NCBI GenBank assembly: GCA_003643975.1 | Contig: QNAR01000111.1 | Span: 1 to 5,978, forward strand | DNA: 5,978 nucleotides | Origin: Thermotogae bacterium | GTDB lineage: Bacteria > Thermotogota > Thermotogae > Petrotogales > Kosmotogaceae | Direction of reading: 5' to 3' | Shown: piece by piece, positions 1 through 5,928 of the stretch | Layout of the letters: every line of letters begins with the position of its first letter | Position numbering within the stretch: the stretch's first letter is position 1 | Translations under genes and position numbers: made by a program | Notes under the pieces: model-generated | What the model was told of the DNA's origin: nothing | Database searches by the model: none | Seen by the model: the letters and a program-made list of their open reading frames with translations, nothing else

Positions 1-22
1 CCAGAAAATACTTCGACTAAAA

Positions 23-1009
23 TTAGAAGAGCTTGTTATTAAGAAGGGGATCATCGAGGATTTCGATGGTCCCTTTTTTCATATCGATTTTTACCCAGGC
101 CCCCACGGGAAGCGTGAGCTTTGGAAGGTCGCCGTGAAATATCGGTAACCCAATCCATACTGGAAATGGTGCGTCAGCAAAAAGGTTTTCGAGAATTTCC
201 ACGATCTCATTGAAACCCGCATTTTCAATGTTTGTGAATCCGGCGAATATGATTCCTCTGAGTTCATTGTACTCTTTTAAATTAGCTATTCCCCACACCA
301 TTCTTTCAATAGATTCCCTGGACTCTCCAACATCTTCAAGTACTAAAATGGCATCTTTCAGGCTGCCAAAATATTCAGTTCCTTGGAGTGTTTTGAATAG
401 AGAAAGGTTCCCCACGATCAACCTGCCTGTCATTACTCCGGGCACTATTGCTTCTCTGTTGCCGTCGAATTGTATGACCTTTTCACCGTTGAGAACTTCC
501 AGCATATTTTCCAGAGATTTTTCATCGTTGTCTAATTCAACAGTAACCATTGGACCGTGATAAGTAATCATGCCTGTCTTAAAATATATTGCAAGCAGCA
601 ACGCCGTGATGTCGCTATAGCCAACAATTGGTTTGGGATTTTGCTTTATTCTTTCCCAGTTCAGATACTTCAGCAAGCGAAAAGACCCATGCCCACCCCT
701 CGAAGCTATTATGAAATCTACGTCTGGATTGACAAATGCTTCTTCAAGTTCTCTGGCTTTTTCCTGATCGGAGAGATAAACTGAGCAACTTCGGCCCTCT
801 ACAACCTGGAGCCCCTTTGATTTCATCATCGAGACACCTCGTTTTAGTAATACCTGATCAGGAAATCTCGCAGGCGAGGTTACAAAGGCAACTTTCATCT
901 TTGGATTATGATCAACCTGTGCATCTACTTTGTATTCTTTTATAGCAGAAAGCCTTGAAAAAGACAGCAATACAAGGATAACAAATATCAGTGGAATGGC
1001 TCTCTTCAT
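23..1009 (-). CDS. LD-carboxypeptidase (peptidase S66 family) with N-terminal signal sequence
   Basis: This 328-residue protein matches the S66 serine peptidases (LdcA/MccF family), which in the LdcA branch remove the terminal D-alanine from murein tetrapeptides during peptidoglycan recycling. The family blocks appear in order: RGGHGSFRLL (104-113), the nucleophile-elbow motif GYSDIT with Ser132, LEDVGE with Glu225, and GLPIFHGD with His292 followed by LTLPVG. Ser132-Glu225-His292 is the expected triad with normal spacing, so the enzyme should be active. Residues 1-22 form a basic start, a long hydrophobic stretch and a plausible signal-peptidase site after LSA; the catalytic domain begins near residue 38 (MKVAFVTSP). 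Export is unusual because E. coli LdcA is cytoplasmic. The ATG has a strong AGGAGG six bases upstream. It is second in an operon behind the deoxynucleoside kinase. A MccF-like peptide-cleaving role cannot be excluded. The family assignment is firm; the exact substrate is inferred. Confidence 0.9.
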   Translation of the reverse strand: MKRAIPLIFVILVLLSFSRLSAIKEYKVDAQVDHNPKMKVAFVTSPARFPDQVLLKRGVSMMKSKGLQVVEGRSCSVYLSDQEKARELEEAFVNPDVDFIIASRGGHGSFRLLKYLNWERIKQNPKPIVGYSDITALLLAIYFKTGMITYHGPMVTVELDNDEKSLENMLEVLNGEKVIQFDGNREAIVPGVMTGRLIVGNLSLFKTLQGTEYFGSLKDAILVLEDVGESRESIERMVWGIANLKEYNELRGIIFAGFTNIENAGFNEIVEILENLFADAPFPVWIGLPIFHGDLPKLTLPVGAWVKIDMKKGTIEILDDPLLNNKLF

Positions 1010-1015
1010 GGGAAT

Positions 1016-1021
1016 CCTCCT
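1016..1021 (-). promoter_or_regulatory. Ribosome binding site of the LD-carboxypeptidase, overlapping the upstream stop codon
   Basis: On the minus strand AGGAGG lies six bases before the ATG at 1009. The last two bases of the kinase stop codon TAG (1022-1020) are the first two of this Shine-Dalgarno sequence. Ribosomes finishing the kinase would therefore stop on the binding site of the next gene, which suggests translational coupling. The arrangement also fixes the ATG as the real start. Confidence 0.85.
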
Positions 1022-1637
1022 ATAATGCCAAAATATGTCTGATATCCTCTGTTAACTCGTTTATCTGATCAGGGTTTGAAACTATATCGACTTTTGCAGC
1101 GTCGATTTTGTAAACCGGCGAAAAATCGTATTCTTTAATCCAATCTTTGTAAAGGTTGTCCAGTTGTTGCCAGTAAGCTATGGGAACCTCTAGCTCCATC
1201 TGGCGCCCCCGGCGTCTAATGCGACTGAGAATGGTATCAACGTCAGCATCAATGTAAACGAGGAGATCAGGATGCCTGATATATTTCATCATGGAATTGA
1301 ACATCTGAATATATGTTTCGAATTCCTTCTTTCGCATTTTCCCGGTTTCATAAAGATTTCGCGCAAATATAGCTGCATCCTCATAAATAGAGCGGTCAAA
1401 AACCGCATTTTTATTTCCTATTTCGGCTTCTTTGATTAACGAAAAACGATGAACCAGAAAATAGCTTTGAAGATGATAAGCCCATTTCCGCTGGTCGTGG
1501 TAGAAGTCTTCAAGAAAAGGGTTATCAGCGACGGATTCGTAAAATATTTCAAATCCCAATTGCTTTCCAATTGCATGGGCCAGCGTGGATTTGCCAGCAC
1601 CAACATTACCAGCAAAGACAATGATTTTGCTATCCAT
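1020..1637 (-). CDS. Deoxynucleoside kinase (dNK / dGK-dAK family)
   Basis: This predicted 205-residue cytoplasmic enzyme transfers phosphate from a nucleoside triphosphate to the 5'-hydroxyl of a deoxynucleoside, the first step of salvage. Visible motifs are the P-loop GNVGAGKST (10-18), the NPFLEDFY segment with Glu34 upstream (34-46), the DRS motif (81-83), the strand PDLLVYIDA (123-131), and the arginine-rich LID (139-148, R-I-R-R-R-G-R-x-x-E). Length matches bacterial deoxyguanosine and deoxyadenosine kinases. The frame stays open upstream to 1727, but those 30 residues are a poor fit. The ATG at 1637 is chosen because it has GAGGGGG six bases upstream and places the P-loop at the usual distance from the N-terminus. 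The intermediate ATG at 1652 overlaps this Shine-Dalgarno sequence and is unlikely. The gene leads a two-gene operon with the LD-carboxypeptidase, 10 bases away. Base specificity (dG, dA, dC) cannot be read from the sequence. Confidence 0.9.
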   Translation of the reverse strand: MDSKIIVFAGNVGAGKSTLAHAIGKQLGFEIFYESVADNPFLEDFYHDQRKWAYHLQSYFLVHRFSLIKEAEIGNKNAVFDRSIYEDAAIFARNLYETGKMRKKEFETYIQMFNSMMKYIRHPDLLVYIDADVDTILSRIRRRGRQMELEVPIAYWQQLDNLYKDWIKEYDFSPVYKIDAAKVDIVSNPDQINELTEDIRHILAL

Positions 1638-1643
1638 TATATG

Positions 1644-1650
1644 CCCCCTC
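1644..1650 (-). promoter_or_regulatory. Ribosome binding site of the deoxynucleoside kinase
   Basis: The minus strand reads GAGGGGG followed by a six-base spacer and ATG at 1637. This decides the start at 1637 over the longer in-frame alternatives at 1652 and 1727, neither of which has a comparable site visible in front of it. Confidence 0.7.
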
Positions 1651-1731
1651 ATATCGTCATCAAAAAAATATTTTATCACGTAATCACATATGCAGAATGA
1701 AGAAATAATGATTTTTTGATAGAACACTTAG

Positions 1732-1744
1732 TTCAAGGCTTGAA
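1732..1744. promoter_or_regulatory. Candidate operator: 13-bp perfect palindrome
   Basis: The sequence TTCAAG-G-CTTGAA is a perfect 6-bp inverted repeat around one central base. It overlaps the first five bases of the proposed -35 box (1740-1745) of the sugar-ABC operon. A dimeric repressor bound there would block RNA polymerase. The ROK regulator encoded at the end of the same operon is the obvious candidate, but this is inference from position only. With a 13-bp site, chance cannot be excluded. Confidence 0.45.
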
Positions 1745-1769
1745 TTTAATGGGCGTTTTGTAGTATATT
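1740..1769 (+). promoter_or_regulatory. Candidate sigma-70 promoter of the sugar-ABC operon
   Basis: TTGAAT (1740-1745) as -35 and TATATT (1764-1769) as -10 are separated by 18 bases. Each box is close to the TTGACA/TATAAT consensus. Transcription would start near 1776 and leave a leader of about 45 bases before the ATG at 1821. A second TATATT at 1796-1801 has no good -35. No start site has been mapped, so this is a prediction from sequence. Confidence 0.5.
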
Positions 1770-1806
1770 TATTATGGTTGCTCTTTTCTACGTTCTATAT
1801 TATCTT

Positions 1807-1815
1807 AAGGAGGTG
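1807..1815 (+). promoter_or_regulatory. Very strong ribosome binding site of the solute-binding protein
   Basis: AAGGAGGTG is complementary over nine bases to the common bacterial 16S rRNA 3' end, with GGAGG seven bases from the ATG. It is the best ribosome binding site in the window and fits the high expression expected of a periplasmic binding protein. Confidence 0.85.
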
Positions 1816-1820
1816 TTAGC

Positions 1821-2981
1821 ATGAGAAAGTTGCTCGTGCTCATGGTGATTTTGCTAACAGTGTTGACGTTTGCCAAAATTACGGTTATCGTTCCCTGGTC
1901 AGGTGCGGAACTGGATAAGTTCTTACCGGTTATTTCAGCTTTCCAGGAAAAAACGGGGATAGAAGTCGAATACAAAACTTATCGCGCGGAAGATCTTGCA
2001 AATATTTTACCAGCTCAATTTGCGGCAAAGAAAGCGCCCGGGGATGTCATATTTATGTGGACATCCTTCCTTGCAAAGAACACAGCAAACGCCGTTGAAC
2101 TTTCAGATGTTGTCTTGCCATCAAATTACCTGTCAGGTGCCCTTGACAATGTAACTTTCAATGGTAAAATCTATGGATTTGCCTACACTGCCAAAGTTAA
2201 GCCAGGATTCTGGTACAGAAAGTCATTCTTTGAAAAATACGGTCTCACACCGCCGAAGACCTGGGATGAATTTGTACTTCTGCTGAAGTATCTAAAACAA
2301 ATTCCAGGGTTGAAAGCACCAATCGCCAGTGGTGATGGAGTAGGTTGGCCGCTTTCTGACATAACAGAACATTTCCTGATTACTTTTGGTGGCCCTGAAC
2401 TCCAGAAAGATTTAATAGAAGGGAACATCAGCTGGAAGAGCTATACCGTGAGAAAGGCAATGGATAAGCTCACCTTCCTGCTGAAACAGGGATTTTTCAG
2501 CGAACCTATTGAATGGACAACTGTCCTGAAACAATGGTGGAACGGCGAATATGGACTGTATTTCATGGGGAGCTGGATAACGGGTATGGTAGATGACCCC
2601 GATGATCTGGGCGTATTTAGCCTGCCGGGAAATCAGGGCATGGTTTTTGGCATCGATTACGCCTTTGTTCCCAAATTTTCAAAGAACATCGACGAGGCTA
2701 AGAAATTTGTAGCCTTCTTAGCGAGTGCCGAAGGGCAAACCGTACAGGTAGCTCAGGGCGGTCATATAGCCACCGTTCTTGGAGTTCCTGAAATGGCGTA
2801 TCCGACTGTGGATAGAGAAGTCGCGAAACTCCTCATTGGCGTTCAATCGCTAAACGATCTGGATGATTCCATTGGTGGGCTTTGGCAGCCTGCTTTCTGG
2901 GATCAGTTAAAACTCCTCTGGGTTAGACCAGAGAGACTTGATGATGTCCTTGAAACCCTTGAAGAAAAAATGCCCAAATAA
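1821..2981 (+). CDS. ABC transporter sugar-binding protein (extracellular solute-binding protein family 1)
   Basis: This 386-residue protein is the periplasmic receptor of a carbohydrate ABC importer (CUT1 type). Residues 1-18 are a signal peptide: MRK, a leucine/valine-rich core, then TFA before a mature start near KITVIVPW. No cysteine follows, so it is not a lipoprotein and should be free in the periplasm. Family signs are ITVIVPWSGAELDKFLPVISAFQEKTGIEVEY (two pieces, 20-34 and 35-51), GKIYGFAYTA (115-124), PKTWDEF (145-151) and GLYFMGSWITG (245-255). Tryptophans are frequent (for example 80, 131, 176, 239, 240, 252, 355, 360, 367), as expected for stacking on sugar rings. Length is slightly short for the family, and the protein is complete. 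It is first in the operon, ahead of two permeases. The substrate is not identifiable: no hydrolase accompanies it. Confidence 0.92.
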   Translation: MRKLLVLMVILLTVLTFAKITVIVPWSGAELDKFLPVISAFQEKTGIEVEYKTYRAEDLANILPAQFAAKKAPGDVIFMWTSFLAKNTANAVELSDVVLPSNYLSGALDNVTFNGKIYGFAYTAKVKPGFWYRKSFFEKYGLTPPKTWDEFVLLLKYLKQIPGLKAPIASGDGVGWPLSDITEHFLITFGGPELQKDLIEGNISWKSYTVRKAMDKLTFLLKQGFFSEPIEWTTVLKQWWNGEYGLYFMGSWITGMVDDPDDLGVFSLPGNQGMVFGIDYAFVPKFSKNIDEAKKFVAFLASAEGQTVQVAQGGHIATVLGVPEMAYPTVDREVAKLLIGVQSLNDLDDSIGGLWQPAFWDQLKLLWVRPERLDDVLETLEEKMPK

Positions 2982-2999
2982 TCTTTTGAATTGGTAGTT

Positions 3000-3023
3000 G
3001 AAGGCCCCTTGATGGGGGCCTTC
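3000..3023 (+). terminator. Intercistronic hairpin: attenuator, weak terminator or mRNA-stabilising stem
   Basis: GAAGGCCCC (3000-3008) and GGGGCCTTC (3015-3023) form a perfect nine-base-pair, G+C-rich stem around the six-base loop TTGATG. It lies 18 bases after the binding-protein stop and 34 bases before the permease start. The following bases, TATATGTTAAGG, are not a U-tract, so it is probably not an efficient intrinsic terminator. In malEFG-like operons such hairpins protect the upstream message and reduce permease expression. That role here is inferred. Confidence 0.75.
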
Positions 3024-3041
3024 TATATGTTAAGGGCATTA

Positions 3042-3048
3042 AAGGAGG
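3042..3048 (+). promoter_or_regulatory. Ribosome binding site of the first permease, deciding a TTG start
   Basis: AAGGAGG ends nine bases before the in-frame TTG at 3058. No ATG or GTG lies in frame near it. The other in-frame TTG, at 3064, is 15 bases away and too far. This supports TTG at 3058 as the start. Confidence 0.75.
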
Positions 3049-3057
3049 AAGATTGTC

Positions 3058-3942
3058 TTGGTCTTGAGAAAAGCGCGCTTTAAACACCTTATGATGTTCA
3101 TCTTACCCGCGGCCTTGTTAATCGCGGTTTTTGTCTTGTATCCAACTATCAGAACGATAACTCTGAGTTTTGTAGGGGAGGATGGCAAACTAACCCTTTC
3201 CAACTACAAAGAGGTTCTTACGAGCAAGGATATCGTTGATCTCAGGGGATTTGAAAGAGGGTTTCCTTTTGGAGCACTTATACATAACTTAATGTGGATA
3301 GCAATTCACCTCCCCCTCACAACCTTCCTGGGACTCTTCCTTGCCGTTATCCTGAGAAATATAAAAGGGGGGACGATAATAAAATCCATCATCTTTTTGG
3401 GAATGGTCATGCCCATGATTGTAGGCGGCATCATGGTGAGGTTTATGTTTGAAGAGAATGTTGGAGTGGTCAACATGGTTCTTGGTGTTTTCGGATTAAC
3501 CACTCAAACATGGACCGCCTATCCTGAATCAGCACTTCTGGCACTGATATTTGGCTCAACCTGGCTATGGGCAGGGTTCAGTCTGATCCTGTATTCCGCA
3601 GGTCTTGAGACCATCCCCAAATCCTACTACGAAGCTGCCCAAATAGATGGTGCGTCTCCAGTAAGGATGTTTTTCAATATAACCATACCACTTCTAAAAC
3701 CCATTACTGTTGTCGTCATAACGATGACCCTCCTCTGGGAATTAAAGATATTCGATATTGTGTACGTCGCAACCATGGGTGGTCCCGGTGGAGCATCGAA
3801 TGTTCTCGCGTTGCAAATGTATATGTATGGATTCCGGGAATGGGATTTTGGTAAAGCTGCTGTTGTTGCGGTGTTAATCACACTTTCCACACTTGTAGCA
3901 GCAGTGCCCATGATCAAATCTGCAGGAGATGAGGCCGAATGA
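3058..3942 (+). CDS. Sugar ABC transporter permease, MalF/UgpA type
   Basis: This 294-residue inner-membrane protein is one half of the transmembrane channel of a CUT1 carbohydrate importer. Six hydrophobic segments are visible, roughly at 10-36, 75-99, 107-128, 157-181, 211-229 and 264-286. The cytoplasmic EAA loop that docks on the ATPase is clear at 192-215: EAAQIDGAS, then FFNITIPLLKP, with the conserved Gly198. GGPGGASNVL (241-250) is typical of MalF-type partners. It lacks the long periplasmic P2 loop of E. coli MalF, as in most UgpA-like permeases. Translation probably starts at TTG 3058 behind a strong Shine-Dalgarno sequence. The stop overlaps the start of the next permease by four bases (ATGA). 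It pairs with the MalG-type protein; no ATPase is encoded in the window. Confidence 0.93.
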   Translation: MVLRKARFKHLMMFILPAALLIAVFVLYPTIRTITLSFVGEDGKLTLSNYKEVLTSKDIVDLRGFERGFPFGALIHNLMWIAIHLPLTTFLGLFLAVILRNIKGGTIIKSIIFLGMVMPMIVGGIMVRFMFEENVGVVNMVLGVFGLTTQTWTAYPESALLALIFGSTWLWAGFSLILYSAGLETIPKSYYEAAQIDGASPVRMFFNITIPLLKPITVVVITMTLLWELKIFDIVYVATMGGPGGASNVLALQMYMYGFREWDFGKAAVVAVLITLSTLVAAVPMIKSAGDEAE

Positions 3943-4775
3943 CGAAGAAAAGAATTTGGGTAAAAGTATTCTTAAATATATTCGCCTGGTTCATTGGCTT
4001 GATATGGATTTTGCCTGTGATAGGCATATTAATGACAGCCATAAGGCCCTTTGATGAAGTGATAAACGGCTGGTGGCACTTTAAGGAATTTACCCCAACA
4101 TTCAGCAATTTCATCAACGCTTTGAACCATCCCACTGCTCCCTTAATAGTTGGAATGAAGAATTCCTTGATTATTGCTTTGCCCGCAACGATATTACCGC
4201 TTTTCATAGCTACTTTAGCGGGATATGGGATTTCAAGATACCATTTCCCTCTCAGGAAGGGACTCATAATTGCCGTTGTTTTGACGCTGGCGTTACCACA
4301 GCAAATGATTGCCGTCCCCATTTTTCAGATGATGAGTAGCCTCGGATTGGTAGATACATACATGGGGTTGATATTGCTTCATACTGCATGGGGTATTCCG
4401 TGGATTACCTTTTTCATGCGGAATTATTTCAAAACAATGCCAATATCCATCGAAGAAGCGGCACGTATTGATGGAGCCAGTGACTTTCAAATATTCTATC
4501 GAGTTGTCCTGCCAAACATTTTCCCCGCTATTGCTTCAGCCTCAGCCTTGCAGTTCACCTGGGTTTGGAGTGATTTTTTCCTGGCATTGATTCTCATTTA
4601 TTCGCCTGATAAATTGCTGATAACCCAGCGTGTCCCTCTGATGCGAGGTGTCTACCATGTCGATTGGGGGCTATTGTCAGCCGCTTCAATAATGGTTATG
4701 ATTGTGCCCATCTTGATTTACCTGCTACTTCAGCGGTATTATGTAAAAGGAATGGTTGGTTGGACAATAAAATAG
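3939..4775 (+). CDS. Sugar ABC transporter permease, MalG/UgpE type
   Basis: This 278-residue inner-membrane protein is the second half of the importer channel. Hydrophobic segments lie near 9-34, 72-97, 107-128, 142-161, 195-222 and 246-266. The EAA loop is at 173-192: EAARIDGAS with Gly179, then FYRVVLP. LALPQQMIAVPIFQMM (117-132) and the C-terminal RYYVKGMVGWTIK are typical of MalG-type subunits. The ATG at 3939 overlaps the TGA of the MalF-type gene (ATGA), indicating translational coupling. AGGAG (3924-3928) and GAGG (3931-3934) inside the upstream gene serve as possible ribosome binding sites. The ROK regulator follows after 16 bases with no terminator, so all four genes are probably one transcript. 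The protein is complete, with no sign of damage. Confidence 0.93.
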   Translation: MTKKRIWVKVFLNIFAWFIGLIWILPVIGILMTAIRPFDEVINGWWHFKEFTPTFSNFINALNHPTAPLIVGMKNSLIIALPATILPLFIATLAGYGISRYHFPLRKGLIIAVVLTLALPQQMIAVPIFQMMSSLGLVDTYMGLILLHTAWGIPWITFFMRNYFKTMPISIEEAARIDGASDFQIFYRVVLPNIFPAIASASALQFTWVWSDFFLALILIYSPDKLLITQRVPLMRGVYHVDWGLLSAASIMVMIVPILIYLLLQRYYVKGMVGWTIK

Positions 4776-4791
4776 AGAAGTTGGTGATATT

Positions 4792-5928
4792 GTGAGAGTG
4801 GACGAAATCCGATGGGACAACCTCACGAGGCTATTGGAGCAGGTTTTCATCGAAAAAGAAGTGTCACGAAAGGCCCTTTCAGGAAAAGTGGGAGTGAGAA
4901 ACTCCACACTCAGTTATCTGCTTGGAAGTTTAAAAGAGTTCGGTATGGTGAAAATCAAGAATGTATCTTATGGACGTGGCAGACCGAACCAAATGATATC
5001 CTTAAATCCTGAATATGGGAATGTTATGGGAATAAAAATCGGTCGTGAATCTCTGAGCGCCACGGTCTTTGATTTTTCCCTTTCTGAAGTTGAATCTATT
5101 GTCATTCCCTTTGATGGTACTGATAATCTTGAAGAAGACATCATACAGGAAATACAAAAATTGATCCTTAACCATAGGCCTTTGACCTTAGGATTTGCTG
5201 TTTCTGGTACCATAGATCTAAAAGAGAAAGAAGTTTTCAGTTCCCCGATCCTCAATTTAAGAGAATTCAAATTGCAGGAAATGTTGAAGACAAGAGGACT
5301 GGACTTTCTACTTTTCAACGATGTTGATGCGCTGCATGTAGGCCAGATGGTAGAATCCGGTGTTTTTGACCGCACTTCTTTGACCGTTACTTTTGGCATC
5401 GGAATAGGAGCTTCTTTTTTCGATGGTGAAGACATTCTCACCAGCGGCGATGGAAAGAGCATCTTTGAATTGGGGCATATGGCATATGATCCAGATGGAG
5501 AGCCGTGCTATTGTGGCAGAAGAGGCTGCCTTGAAACTGTAGCTTCAGAATACTCTTTAATTGCGGAAAGACCCTCAATTAAAATGTTCGTGGAGAATTT
5601 TGGGAACTACAGGGAAGAGATAAAAAAGATAAGGAGCGCCGCAAAAGCAGGAAAGAATAAAGGTGTTTACAAGCCAGTATTGAAAAAACTCGGTCGAGCG
5701 ATTTCCAATATTTCGCTCCTTTTGAGGCCATCTCTTGTATGGATAGGCGGCGAAGGGCTGGTATCAAACTGGATCTTCGAAGAGATAAAAGCCGAAATAC
5801 TCGCGCAGATTCCAGAAGAATGGGGCTACTTACCCGAGGTGAAGAAAATAAAATCAGTGCAGGGATGGCAACGCGGTGCTGCCTTCCTTGCACTGAGGCA
5901 CTTCATAAGGGGCAAATTGAAAGAATAA
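4792..5928 (+). CDS. ROK-family transcriptional regulator (NagC/XylR/Mlc type)
   Basis: This 378-residue protein is a probable sugar-responsive repressor. Residues 10-66 form a winged helix: recognition-helix region VRNSTLSYLLGSLKEFG, then the wing GRGRPN (61-66), typical of ROK repressors. The ROK domain follows, with FND (175-177), GIGIGASFF (202-210), ELGH (226-229) and the zinc motif CYCGRRGCLE (239-248); His229 and Cys239, 241 and 246 are the likely zinc ligands. The usual DxGxT phosphate-binding signature is replaced by GIKIGRES (80-87) and the second Asn of NDxN by Asp179, so it should bind a sugar but not phosphorylate it. The start is GTG at 4792, 16 bases after the MalG-type gene, with a weak GGTGAT just upstream; GTG at 4798 is an alternative. 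The operon position suggests it controls this transporter and itself. Confidence 0.9.
   Translation: MRVDEIRWDNLTRLLEQVFIEKEVSRKALSGKVGVRNSTLSYLLGSLKEFGMVKIKNVSYGRGRPNQMISLNPEYGNVMGIKIGRESLSATVFDFSLSEVESIVIPFDGTDNLEEDIIQEIQKLILNHRPLTLGFAVSGTIDLKEKEVFSSPILNLREFKLQEMLKTRGLDFLLFNDVDALHVGQMVESGVFDRTSLTVTFGIGIGASFFDGEDILTSGDGKSIFELGHMAYDPDGEPCYCGRRGCLETVASEYSLIAERPSIKMFVENFGNYREEIKKIRSAAKAGKNKGVYKPVLKKLGRAISNISLLLRPSLVWIGGEGLVSNWIFEEIKAEILAQIPEEWGYLPEVKKIKSVQGWQRGAAFLALRHFIRGKLKE

Larger units (their letters stand above)
1638..1820. other. Divergent intergenic regulatory region
   Basis: This 183-bp A+T-rich gap separates the minus-strand kinase operon from the plus-strand sugar-ABC operon, so both operons must be transcribed outward from it. 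On the plus side it holds a candidate promoter, a 13-bp palindrome and a strong Shine-Dalgarno sequence, listed separately. On the minus side the best -10 is TAAAAT (complement of 1670-1675), about 33 bases before the kinase start, but no convincing -35 is seen at the right distance. A short imperfect tandem repeat, ATCACGTA then ATCACATA (1675-1690), lies just upstream of that -10. I see no RNA gene or terminator in it. Confidence 0.7.

Noticed and set aside
2..148. A plus-strand frame open from the window edge to a TAA at 146-148, with a protein-like beginning.
   Set aside because: It lies almost wholly antisense to the 3' end of the well-supported LD-carboxypeptidase gene. A 120-base antisense coding overlap is unlikely, and nothing in the peptide is recognisable.
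1711..1718. Short T-run (ATTTTTTG) in the intergenic region as a possible terminator.
   Set aside because: No stable hairpin precedes it on either strand, and both flanking genes are transcribed away from the region.
1638..1727. In-frame extension of the deoxynucleoside kinase by 30 residues upstream of 1637.
   Set aside because: The extension is not like the family N-terminus and has no visible ribosome binding site. The ATG at 1637 has a well-spaced GAGGGGG and puts the P-loop in its usual place.
3914..4321. A 135-codon minus-strand open frame opposite the MalG-type permease.
   Set aside because: It is a shadow of the strongly supported permease gene, shows no domain, and has no promoter or ribosome binding site of its own that I can see.
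4968..5462. A 164-codon minus-strand open frame opposite the ROK gene.
   Set aside because: The sense frame encodes a full ROK protein with the zinc motif. The antisense product is serine-rich and low in recognisable structure, typical of shadow frames.
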